From Chryseobacterium sp. IHB B 17019 (GTDB taxonomy: Bacteria > Bacteroidota > Bacteroidia > Flavobacteriales > Weeksellaceae): a stretch of DNA of 64,000 nucleotides. Each line of letters opens with the position of its first letter. Positions within the stretch are counted from its first letter, which is position 1. The notes below the pieces were generated by a model. It saw nothing but the letters and a program-made list of their open reading frames with translations. It ran no database searches and had not been told where the DNA came from. The stretch lies in NCBI RefSeq assembly GCF_001456155.1, contig NZ_CP013293.1:620001-684000 (forward strand), written 5' to 3'. Below, piece after piece: positions 52,919 through 59,732 of this stretch. A program made the translations under genes and the position numbers.

Positions 52919-53647
52919 ATGAGAAGAGTATTTTTAATACTATGTCCTTTTCTTTTCACCACAGGCTTAAAGAGTCAGATTGGTATAGGTACGGCTACTC
53001 CTGCTCCATCATCCGCTCTGGAAATGTCTTCCGCAAAAAAAGGGTTCTTAATTACCAGAGTGCCATTGATCTCGAAGACTGATGTAACAACGGTTGCCAG
53101 TCCTTTCAAAGGTATGTTGGCTCTGGCCTCCCAGAACTCCGGCAGTGGAGAGAATGCAATATATGAAGGACGGCTGTATAAATTCAATGGGACAAGTTGG
53201 GATGAAATGGTAGAAGAAGGGGAAATCGCTTCAGGAAGCTTATATCCAGAATTGGTAGCTGTAGGAAGAAAAACCGCCAATACCACTTGTACAGGCACTA
53301 CTATGGGCAACTTTGCTCTGACAACTCTTAAAAATATTAAAACGACCATTAATGCTAATGGCTCCATTATAGCCCATAAAACTGGATATTATATCTGGAG
53401 TGTCAGTATTAAACAGTACATGCTGCAATTGGCCTACAATCCCTTTTTGCTTCCGGGGATGCTTACTTACGGGTTCCGGGAAGGTACTTCCACGACAAGA
53501 GCGTGGCAGAATACCGTATTTACAGGGTCGGTATATTTAACACAGGGACAGACTTCAGAGCCATTTCAATGGTATTTGGGAGGAACTTGCGTGGCACAAG
53601 ATTTAATAGGAGAAGAGCAGGTTGTTTGGCAATACATAGGACAATAA
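52919..53647 (+). CDS. Secreted tail-fibre-module protein, second of three paralogues
   Basis: This 242-residue protein is 27 bp after the first paralogue and shares its plan. It has a signal peptide (ending LKSQ), IGIGTATPAPSSALEMSSAKKGF, LISKTDVTTVASPFKGM, LYKFNGTSWDEM, then VAVGRKTANTTCTG and the end GEEQVVWQYIGQ. The middle SSAKKGFLITRV deviates from the PRV of the others. Its C-terminal domain is more divergent, which suggests a different binding partner. The three genes appear to be one transcript. Confidence 0.68.
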   Translation: MRRVFLILCPFLFTTGLKSQIGIGTATPAPSSALEMSSAKKGFLITRVPLISKTDVTTVASPFKGMLALASQNSGSGENAIYEGRLYKFNGTSWDEMVEEGEIASGSLYPELVAVGRKTANTTCTGTTMGNFALTTLKNIKTTINANGSIIAHKTGYYIWSVSIKQYMLQLAYNPFLLPGMLTYGFREGTSTTRAWQNTVFTGSVYLTQGQTSEPFQWYLGGTCVAQDLIGEEQVVWQYIGQ

Positions 53648-53661
53648 ATAATAAGATTACA

Positions 53662-54384
53662 ATGAAAAAAAAGATATTTTTTTTACTAGCGGTTTTTGCA
53701 TTAATAGCTATTCCGGGGCAAGTAGGAATAGGAACTCCTTCGCCTCATGCGTCTTCTATTTTAGAACTATCCTCACTGGATAAGGCATTACTGCTTCCAC
53801 GGGTTTCCCTTACCTCAACCACAGATATTACTACGATCGCAAATCCTGTAAAGGGACTGCTTATATATAATCTTTCAGACTCAGGAACCGGAACGGGCAG
53901 GGTTTATAAAGATTTGATTTATTTATATGACGGTGCAGCATGGCAGGCATTGATGGACTATAAATTGGCAGCCAATACGGTTAATCTGCCTTTATTGTAC
54001 GCAAAAGGAAGAAAAACCACTTCCTCAACATGTACAACCCTGGCAACAGATACGTTTAGGCTTAATATACTGGATAATTTGGCAACAAACGGAAGTATTA
54101 CAGCAGACCGTGCCGGATTCTATAAATTTACAGCACGTATTGTCCAATATTTCCAAGTAGAATTTTTACCCTTATTAATTACTCCATCCGGTATTTTCAG
54201 TTACAATTTTCGGGGAGCTGCAGGATATCAGGATAGAAAGATAACAACTTCCGGGGTGATTTATTTAGCTCAGGGAGAAAATAGTTCAGGATTTACCTGG
54301 GGGTTAGGTGGTAATAATGTATGCAATGCCACCCATCGCATTAAAGAACAGGAAGTAATTTGGACCTATCTGGGAAATTTGTGA
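53662..54384 (+). CDS. Secreted tail-fibre-module protein, third of three paralogues
   Basis: This 240-residue protein begins 14 bp after the second paralogue. ATG 53662 is chosen because it opens a signal peptide (MKKKIFFLLAVFALIAIPGQ); an upstream in-frame start at 53503 lies inside the previous gene. It has VGIGTPSPHASSILELSSLDKALLLPRVSLTSTTDITTIA, LYDGAAWQAL, AKGRKTTSSTCTT and the end KEQEVIWTYLGNL. It is closer to the first paralogue than to the second in the N-terminal module. A terminator follows about 110 bp later. Confidence 0.68.
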   Translation: MKKKIFFLLAVFALIAIPGQVGIGTPSPHASSILELSSLDKALLLPRVSLTSTTDITTIANPVKGLLIYNLSDSGTGTGRVYKDLIYLYDGAAWQALMDYKLAANTVNLPLLYAKGRKTTSSTCTTLATDTFRLNILDNLATNGSITADRAGFYKFTARIVQYFQVEFLPLLITPSGIFSYNFRGAAGYQDRKITTSGVIYLAQGENSSGFTWGLGGNNVCNATHRIKEQEVIWTYLGNL

Positions 54385-54490
54385 TTATTCCCTAAAAAAA
54401 GTAACGGATTTCTTCAGAGTAAAGTAAATATAAAAAACAATAATTAAACACAGGCTAATTTATAGTATTCTAACAGCACAGATGGAATTT

Positions 54491-54518
54491 AAGCACCGCT
54501 AAAAAGCGGTGCTTTTTT
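54491..54518 (+). terminator. Rho-independent terminator of the paralogue triplet
   Basis: AAGCACCGCT (54491-54500) pairs perfectly with AGCGGTGCTT (54505-54514) around AAAA and runs into six T (54513-54518). Confidence 0.9.
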
Positions 54519-54688
54519 GGAAGAAAGCTGAAAGAAGAAAAAGTCAATAAGACCAGTATTAAACTTGATATATCAAATTATCAAAGCGGTACTTACTTTA
54601 TTGAATAATGACAGACAACGGGAATACCTTTAGAAAGTTTATTAAACTAATAAATCGATTCAACACTGGGCTAAGGATGAGGTTTTGA
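54519..54688 (+). pseudogene. Frameshifted T9SS type A sorting-domain remnant
   Basis: Read in frame from 54519, the sequence gives GRKLKEEKVN followed by KTSIKLDISNYQSGTYFIE and then a stop. Shifting one base, the frame from 54611 gives TDNGNTFRKFIKL. Together these match the end of a T9SS type A sorting domain (compare GQKVVMTKYSKNINVTALSTGAYIAEVSDGK...RLKFIKK at 32613). A single lost base near 54603-54608 explains the break. The rest of the gene is gone; the remnant starts right where the triplet terminator ends. Confidence 0.65.
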
Positions 54689-54718
54689 AAGAAATATTAA
54701 AAAGTTTTTCAAAAAAAA

Positions 54719-54740
54719 GAATGGCTAATTTTAGCCATTC
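54719..54740 (-). terminator. Terminator of the NTF2/SDR operon
   Basis: GAATGGCTA (54719-54727) pairs with TAGCCATTC (54732-54740). On the minus strand it is followed by a run of T (complement of A 54711-54718), just after the stop of the gene ending at 54745. Confidence 0.88.
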
Positions 54741-54744
54741 CCAC

Positions 54745-55068
54745 TTATCCGGTAATTTTCAAGGATTGTATCAATTCATCAGCTATTTCTAAATGATAAC
54801 TCAATACAATAGGGCTTCCATCAAATTTTCCTGAAGCTTCTGCTTTTAAAATGATTTCCGTTCCTTTTTCTTCAAAGCTTACTGGCTGCATTGTAGCTTT
54901 GTATCGCTCGTTGGCATCCGCAATCCAATGTTCTATTTCTTTTCTTCCATTGTGCGTTTTGCCTTCATCATAAACTACGGCTGTTTCGGAAAAACAATTT
55001 GCGTAAGCAACACTGTCAAAGTTATTTTGTGTTCTTACTAATTCTGATACTACTTTAGGTAAATTCAT
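54745..55068 (-). CDS. NTF2-like / SnoaL-like protein
   Basis: This 107-residue protein is a small NTF2-like domain: LVRTQNNFDSVAYANCFSETAVVYDEGKTHNGRKEIEHWI, ATMQPVSFEEKGTEIILKAEASGKFDGSPIVLSYHLEI, then a short end. Members bind small molecules or isomerise them. It lies 23 bp downstream of the SDR gene and shares its terminator, so the two form an operon under the HxlR operator at 55954. Confidence 0.8.
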   Translation of the reverse strand: MNLPKVVSELVRTQNNFDSVAYANCFSETAVVYDEGKTHNGRKEIEHWIADANERYKATMQPVSFEEKGTEIILKAEASGKFDGSPIVLSYHLEIADELIQSLKITG

Positions 55069-55091
55069 TTTTTATTTTTTTTTTAAGGTTA

Positions 55092-55883
55092 TTAAATAGT
55101 GGGTACAGTTCCACCGTCAATTACAAACTCAGTTCCTGTTAAATAATTGGCTCTTGGAGAGACAAGAAATCCTACTAATTCAGCTACTTCTTCCGGTTCG
55201 GCAGGTCTTCCAAAAGGTACTCCGCCAAGTGCATCCACAACACCTTGTTGAGCTTCCTCGATAGAAATATTTGAATTTTGGGCAATTGTTTCCAACCATA
55301 CTTTAACATTTTCTGTCCTGATCCAGCCTGGCGAGACCGTCAGAACACGAACACCTTTTGGTGTGACTTCATTTGATAAGCTTTTACTGTAATTGATCAA
55401 TCCTGCTTTTGCAGCGGCATACGGCAGAGTAGAATCGTACAGCGGTAATTTGCCCTGTATTGAAGCGATATGAATAATAACACCACTTTTTCGATCTATC
55501 ATTTGCGGTAAAAAGCCTCTGTCCAGTCGAACAGGAGCAAGCAGATTAGCCTGTAAGGTTGATTCCCAATCTTCATCTGACAATGCGGTAAAGCCGCCGG
55601 CTGGTGTTGATGAGGAACCAAGGTTATTCACAAGAATATCCAGTCTACCATAAGACGAAAGCACTTCGCTGATTACTTTTTGTGTTCCTTCTGCCTTGCT
55701 TAGATCTGAAGAGATGAAATGCAGATTGCTGTTTTCCTTTTCCGGTGCGTTCCTTGCGGTAATAATAACCGTTGCTCCCGCTTGTAGCAGTCTTTCTGCA
55801 ATTGCTTTTCCGGCTCCTTTTGTACCTCCTGTTACCAATGCTATCTTGCCCGATAACTCATTGTTGAAATTGAATTGTTCCAT
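55092..55883 (-). CDS. Classical short-chain dehydrogenase/reductase
   Basis: This 263-residue protein has the Rossmann motif TGGTKGAGKAIA near 19-30, VNNLGSSSTPAGG for the NNAG position, Ser in IIHIASIQG and the YxxxK catalytic motif YAAAKAGL near 155. The end FVIDGGTVPTI is typical. SDRs reduce carbonyls with NAD(P)H; the substrate is not known. It is divergent from an HxlR regulator across 127 bp that contain an inverted-repeat operator. Confidence 0.9.
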   Translation of the reverse strand: MEQFNFNNELSGKIALVTGGTKGAGKAIAERLLQAGATVIITARNAPEKENSNLHFISSDLSKAEGTQKVISEVLSSYGRLDILVNNLGSSSTPAGGFTALSDEDWESTLQANLLAPVRLDRGFLPQMIDRKSGVIIHIASIQGKLPLYDSTLPYAAAKAGLINYSKSLSNEVTPKGVRVLTVSPGWIRTENVKVWLETIAQNSNISIEEAQQGVVDALGGVPFGRPAEPEEVAELVGFLVSPRANYLTGTEFVIDGGTVPTI

Positions 55884-55953
55884 TTTGAGAATTATTTATA
55901 GGACAAAATTGGGGTATAAAAACAGTTGTCACAAGTACGGAATTACGATTCAT

Positions 55954-55976
55954 ATAGGGATAAATTTTTCCCCTAT
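55954..55976. promoter_or_regulatory. HxlR-type inverted-repeat operator, copy 1
   Basis: ATAGGG (55954-55959) and CCCTAT (55971-55976) form an inverted repeat around the 11-nt AT-rich spacer ATAAATTTTTC. It lies between the divergent SDR and HxlR genes and abuts the -33 TTG of the HxlR promoter. An almost identical element lies at 57088-57109 beside the second HxlR gene. Confidence 0.65.
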
Positions 55977-56006
55977 TGTGCAAATCGGAACATAGGTTTA
56001 ATTTTG
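55976..56006 (+). promoter_or_regulatory. Promoter of the first HxlR gene
   Basis: TTG (55976-55978), 20 nt, then TAATTTTG (55999-56006) fits the Bacteroidota promoter consensus. The ATG at 56011 begins 4 nt after the -7 element, so the mRNA may be leaderless. Confidence 0.6.
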
Positions 56007-56010
56007 CAAT

Positions 56011-56406
56011 ATGTATGAGAGAAAAATAATACCCAACTTGAATTGCGGTCTTGACCTGATAGGTGAAGTGCTTTACGGCAAATGGAAGATACGTTTGCTT
56101 TGGTTTATTAATCAAGGTCATAAAAGGCCGAGTGAATTGCAGCGTAAGATACCCGATGCTTCACGAAGGGTTTTGAATATTCAGCTGAAAGAATTGGAGG
56201 AACATGAACTTATTTCAAAGATTATTTATCCGGTTGTTCCACCAAAAGTAGAATATTCACTTACAGAGTTTGGTGAGAGTTTAATTCCTGTAATAGGAGT
56301 TTTAGGTCAATGGGCAGATCATCATGAGGATAGGCTAAGAATTTTGATTATGAAGAAAATTCAAGGATCTGCCGTTACAGAGGAAGATCTAGAGAATGAT
56401 GTTTGA
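56011..56406 (+). CDS. HxlR-family transcriptional regulator 1
   Basis: This 131-residue winged helix protein has the family core DLIGEVLYGKWKIRLLWFINQGHKRPSELQRKIPDASRRVLNIQLKELEEHELISKIIYPVVPPKVEYSLTEFGESLIPVI. HxlR proteins sense electrophiles, aldehydes or redox change, some through cysteines; here one Cys lies near the start (LNCGLDL). It is divergent from the SDR gene and probably controls it and itself through the operator at 55954. Confidence 0.9.
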   Translation: MYERKIIPNLNCGLDLIGEVLYGKWKIRLLWFINQGHKRPSELQRKIPDASRRVLNIQLKELEEHELISKIIYPVVPPKVEYSLTEFGESLIPVIGVLGQWADHHEDRLRILIMKKIQGSAVTEEDLENDV

Positions 56407-56628
56407 AAAATTAGAGTTATAGTAAATTAAAAACCATAATATCCAGATCTGTAATAAAACTTCCACTATAATAGATGAACTTGAAAGTATAATTAATTCA
56501 GATCACGATCTTTTTTTCTTTTATATTTCGAATTAATAATATTCAATTAAAGAGCAGTCTCAAAAAACGATTATTTTAATACAATATCATTTAAAAACAC
56601 TTTGTACTGAGTAAAAAGTACTTCAAAT

Positions 56629-57042
56629 TCACACCCTTTCCTTGTTTACTTGAATAAGATCACAAGGAGACTTTGATATTTCCTTAATTTTCGGATTTTG
56701 AGCGATCACTTTCTCTAAAAAATCCCGGTTTTTATCTCCCCAAACATTCATAGCATCAATAATGGGCATCAATGACCAACCAATCTCGGTAAGTGAATAT
56801 TCTACTTTCGGAGGTAATTGTGGATAAACTTTCTTTTTTATCATTCCGTGATCTTCAAGTTCTTTCAGTTGTACATTTAAAACACGGCGTGTAGCCTCCG
56901 GTAGTATTCTTAAGATTTCACTTGGCCGCTTTACACCCATAGAGATTGCATTAAGTAATGCCGGCTTCCATTTGCCGTTGAGTATTTCTCTAGTTAAGTG
57001 TAGACCACAATCAATAGTAAGAGGAATTTTTCTTTCGTACAT
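56629..57042 (-). CDS. HxlR-family transcriptional regulator 2
   Basis: This 137-residue paralogue of regulator 1 shares MYERKI and the core CGLHLTREILNGKWKPALLNAISMGVKRPSEILRILPEATRRVLNVQLKELEDHGMIKKKVYPQLPPKVEYSLTEIG. It keeps the N-terminal Cys (IDCGLHL) and has an extra Cys near the end (SPCDLI). ATG 57042 is chosen because it aligns with the paralogue and lies downstream of a -7 element; an ATG 10 codons upstream would start before that element. It is divergent from the Old Yellow Enzyme gene. Confidence 0.9.
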   Translation of the reverse strand: MYERKIPLTIDCGLHLTREILNGKWKPALLNAISMGVKRPSEILRILPEATRRVLNVQLKELEDHGMIKKKVYPQLPPKVEYSLTEIGWSLMPIIDAMNVWGDKNRDFLEKVIAQNPKIKEISKSPCDLIQVNKERV

Positions 57043-57058
57043 AAAAGTGAAATTTAGA

Positions 57059-57066
57059 CAAAAATA
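57059..57066 (-). promoter_or_regulatory. TAnnTTTG -7 element of HxlR 2
   Basis: The minus strand reads TATTTTTG at 57066-57059, 16 nt before the ATG at 57042. The operator at 57088-57109 lies just upstream of it. Confidence 0.5.
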
Positions 57067-57087
57067 CATCATATTACCAAAAGATGC

Positions 57088-57109
57088 ATAGGGATAAATT
57101 TATCCCTAT
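57088..57109. promoter_or_regulatory. HxlR-type inverted-repeat operator, copy 2
   Basis: ATAGGGATAAA (57088-57098) and TTTATCCCTAT (57099-57109) form a perfect 22-bp inverted repeat between HxlR 2 and the divergent Old Yellow Enzyme gene. It matches copy 1 at 55954 except for a 1-nt shorter spacer and one base. A further half-site-like CTCCTAT follows at about 57121. Confidence 0.7.
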
Positions 57110-57187
57110 AGTATTAATTTCTCCTATATTGTGCTTTTGTTGTTATTGGATGAACTTTGTCAAGGTTAAAATTTAAAATAAACAACA

Positions 57188-58300
57188 ATGAAAAATACAT
57201 CGCAACCTCTTTTAGAGGAATATCAATTAGGAGATTTACAATTAAAAAATAGAGTAGTAATGGCTTCACTGACTCGCGCCAGGGCTACTAATCCGGGCTT
57301 GGTACCTACAGCGATGATGGCGGAATATTACGCACAGCGGGCTTCTGCCGGACTGATTTTATCAGAGGGTACCTGGGTGAATCCGCAGTCTATAGGTTTT
57401 ATTAATGTTCCGGGCATTTATACCCAAGAGCAAGTGGAAGGATGGAAAACCATAACCAAAGCTGTTCATGATAATGGAGGGTTGATTTTTTCGCAATTAG
57501 GACACATTGGTGCAGGAGCACATCCCGATCTGCAGAACGGAGAACTTCCTGTTGGGCCATCAGCAGTTAATATACAATCACAATCTTTTACTCCGGAAGG
57601 TTTTAAAAATACTGTAACCCCACATGAAATGACAGTTGTTGAAATTCACAAAACCATACAGGACTATAAGCAAGCTGCTCAAAATGCAAAGGACGCTGGT
57701 TTTGACGGGGTAGAGGTGCATGCAATAGCGGGCATGCTCATCCCTCAATTTCTTAGTACGGCCACCAATAAGCGAACTGATGAATATGGCGGAAGTATTG
57801 AAAATCGTTCCCGCATTGTCTTTGAAATATTAGATGCCATCATAGAAGTTTGGGGTAATACCCGTGTTGCCATAAAATTTTCTCCTGTGATGTTAAGCAA
57901 TGTTGGAATCGTGAAGCCGGACGAAGAAACAATTGCTTTATTCAAATATATATTGAATAGACTGGATCACTACAATTTGGCTTTTGTGCATATCGTAGGA
58001 CCATCAGAAGACTTATCAGGAACTCCTGTAGAGGAATTGCAGGAAAATTATTTCGCTCATTTTCGCAATAATTACAGTGGCAGAATCTTGGCTAACTTAG
58101 GTTTTTCTAAAGAAAGTGCCAATGCAATCCTAAAAGAGGGTAATGCGGATTTAGTATCTTTCGGTGAGCCTTTTATTGCAAATCCTGATTTGGTTGAACG
58201 TTTTATAAATAATTTGTCTTTATCAGAAAGCGACAGAGATACGTATTACTCAGGAGAGGAAAAAGGATATATCACTTATCCTAAAGCGAAATATCCTTAA
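57188..58300 (+). CDS. Old Yellow Enzyme-family NADH:flavin oxidoreductase, divergent active site
   Basis: This 370-residue FMN TIM-barrel begins LLEEYQLGDLQLKNRVVMASLTRARA, includes TDEYGGSIENRSRIVFEILDA (about 197-217) and ends with a barrel strand RILANLGFSKESANAIL and ADLVSFGEPFIANPDLVERF. In typical ene-reductases the catalytic segment reads H-x-x-N-G-Y. Here it is HAIAGM at residues 178-183, so the Asn and the proton-donor Tyr are replaced by Ala and Met. QLWHVGR-type residues also differ (QLGHIGAG). It may favour another reaction or ligand. It is probably repressed through the operator at 57088. Confidence 0.88.
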   Translation: MKNTSQPLLEEYQLGDLQLKNRVVMASLTRARATNPGLVPTAMMAEYYAQRASAGLILSEGTWVNPQSIGFINVPGIYTQEQVEGWKTITKAVHDNGGLIFSQLGHIGAGAHPDLQNGELPVGPSAVNIQSQSFTPEGFKNTVTPHEMTVVEIHKTIQDYKQAAQNAKDAGFDGVEVHAIAGMLIPQFLSTATNKRTDEYGGSIENRSRIVFEILDAIIEVWGNTRVAIKFSPVMLSNVGIVKPDEETIALFKYILNRLDHYNLAFVHIVGPSEDLSGTPVEELQENYFAHFRNNYSGRILANLGFSKESANAILKEGNADLVSFGEPFIANPDLVERFINNLSLSESDRDTYYSGEEKGYITYPKAKYP

Positions 58301-58392
58301 TCTTAAAGATAGAGCTAACAAAAAGACATGCTGAAATTGGTAGTCCAATTTGATGTTTTGAGTTCCTATTGTAGAAACTTTTTAAGTCTAAT

Positions 58393-58427
58393 AAAAAAAG
58401 AGATTTATAACAAAAATCTCTTTTTTT
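58393..58427. terminator. Bidirectional terminator
   Basis: A 14-bp perfect inverted repeat (A7GAGATTT at 58393-58406 with AAATCTCT7 at 58414-58427) has a 7-nt loop. T runs follow on both strands. It separates the convergent Old Yellow Enzyme and flavodoxin-RidA genes. Confidence 0.9.
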
Positions 58428-58505
58428 ATTACCTAATTAAATTATAAATAAAGACTACATTAAGTAAAAGAACCCAGATAACAGATATTAATCAAAAAGG
58501 ATAAT

Positions 58506-59654
58506 TTATTCTATTTCAAAAATGGCTTGTATTTCAACTGAAGAGTTTCCAGGGATGGAATATGCTCCAAGAGTAGCTCTGGCATGCTTGCCTTTTTCTC
58601 CGAAAACATCTGCTGCAAGATCGGAAGCTGCATTCATAAGTTCAGCGTGTTTTGAATAATTTTCCGTTGTATTAAAAATTCCTGTAAGCTGTACACACCG
58701 TTTTACTTTATTCAAGTCGCCTCCAACAGCTTGGTTCAAAACAGATAAAATATTAAGCATTGTAGTTCTGGTGGCTTCTTTTGCCTGTTCTTCGGTAATA
58801 TCTCTGCCTACTTTACCGGGATTTTGAATCTTTCCGTCTTTTAATGCATATTGATTAATAAATACTAAATTTCCCGAACGGACAAACGGCTGATAATTTC
58901 CTGCAGGTTTGGGAACTTCTGGAAGTTTAATATTCTTCTGATGCAATACTGTATTGATATCTTCCTCTTTTTTATCACGAGTAGCTTGTACCACTTTGTT
59001 TTTTTGAAACGTACCTTGCAGGGCTGTCGCTACTTTTGCAAAGTTTTTTCCTTGCAGTTCAGCTAAATAACGTTCATCCGGGGTTGGTCTTTCTATATTT
59101 TTTAATGATGCTAAACTTGTAGTACCGAGAACTGTATTTCCTTGCGGAATAGTTTTGTCAATATTTTCATACCCTCTAATTCCGTTAGAAACCAAAATCA
59201 TTCCGTGAACTGCCAGCATATTCCAAAATGACTGAAGCGCCAACTCTCTCCCGGCACCACTGCCTGCCGACATAAATACCGTTGCAGGCATGCCTTCTAG
59301 ACCATGCTGTGACCATATGGCAGTCGTTTTTGATATAAATTCACTCATTGATGTGCTTATATTTCCAAAGTAGACAGGAGATCCAAAGGCAATACCATCA
59401 TAAGAGGTCATTTCATTAACGGAAGCAACCGGTATACTTTTTAATTTTGGGTTGTCATTGATTGTGACTTTTTTTATAAATGCTTTCGAGGTTCCATTGC
59501 TTTCTATTCCCTTAGCTATTTCTTTAGCCATTTCATATGTTCCGCCTTCATCAGAATGAATAAGGACCAGAATGTTTGTTTTCTGCTGTGCAGTCATAGA
59601 ACTCATTGTAAGGGTTAATAGCAGACCCGAAAAAAAGGCATTAAATTTTTTCAT
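58506..59654 (-). CDS. Exported flavodoxin (WrbA-like)-RidA fusion protein
   Basis: This 382-residue protein has a signal peptide (MKKFNAFFSGLLLTLTMSSM, cleaved near TAQ). A flavodoxin/NAD(P)H-quinone-reductase-like domain spans about 26-220: NILVLIHSDEGGTYEMAKEIAKGI, YDGIAFGSPVYFGNIS, ATVFMSAGSGAGRELALQSFW. A RidA/YjgF domain spans about 245-382: PAGNYQPFVRSGNLVFINQ, RTTMLNILSVLNQAVGGDLNKVKRCVQLTG, HARATLGAYSIP with the expected carboxylate-binding Arg. RidA proteins deaminate reactive imines. Both families are normally separate and cytoplasmic, so an exported fusion is unusual. It is divergent from an AraC regulator. Confidence 0.82.
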   Translation of the reverse strand: MKKFNAFFSGLLLTLTMSSMTAQQKTNILVLIHSDEGGTYEMAKEIAKGIESNGTSKAFIKKVTINDNPKLKSIPVASVNEMTSYDGIAFGSPVYFGNISTSMSEFISKTTAIWSQHGLEGMPATVFMSAGSGAGRELALQSFWNMLAVHGMILVSNGIRGYENIDKTIPQGNTVLGTTSLASLKNIERPTPDERYLAELQGKNFAKVATALQGTFQKNKVVQATRDKKEEDINTVLHQKNIKLPEVPKPAGNYQPFVRSGNLVFINQYALKDGKIQNPGKVGRDITEEQAKEATRTTMLNILSVLNQAVGGDLNKVKRCVQLTGIFNTTENYSKHAELMNAASDLAADVFGEKGKHARATLGAYSIPGNSSVEIQAIFEIE

Positions 59655-59675
59655 GATATAACTTTTAATGTATTA

Positions 59676-59707
59676 CAAATTTAAATGATGTATTATTATT
59701 AAATTTG
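59676..59707. promoter_or_regulatory. Divergent -7 elements between fusion and AraC genes
   Basis: The minus strand carries TAAATTTG at 59683-59676 toward the fusion gene (ATG 59654). The plus strand carries TAAATTTG at 59700-59707 toward the AraC gene (ATG 59733). They are 16 bp apart, so the two promoters overlap and one regulator could control both. Confidence 0.5.
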
Positions 59708-59732
59708 CCAAAATTATCACATAGAACGCCAC

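Noticed and set aside
54519..54688. Possibility that the T9SS-like stretch is an intact small gene
   Set aside because: There is no start codon or signal peptide and a frameshift breaks the domain, so it is called a remnant.
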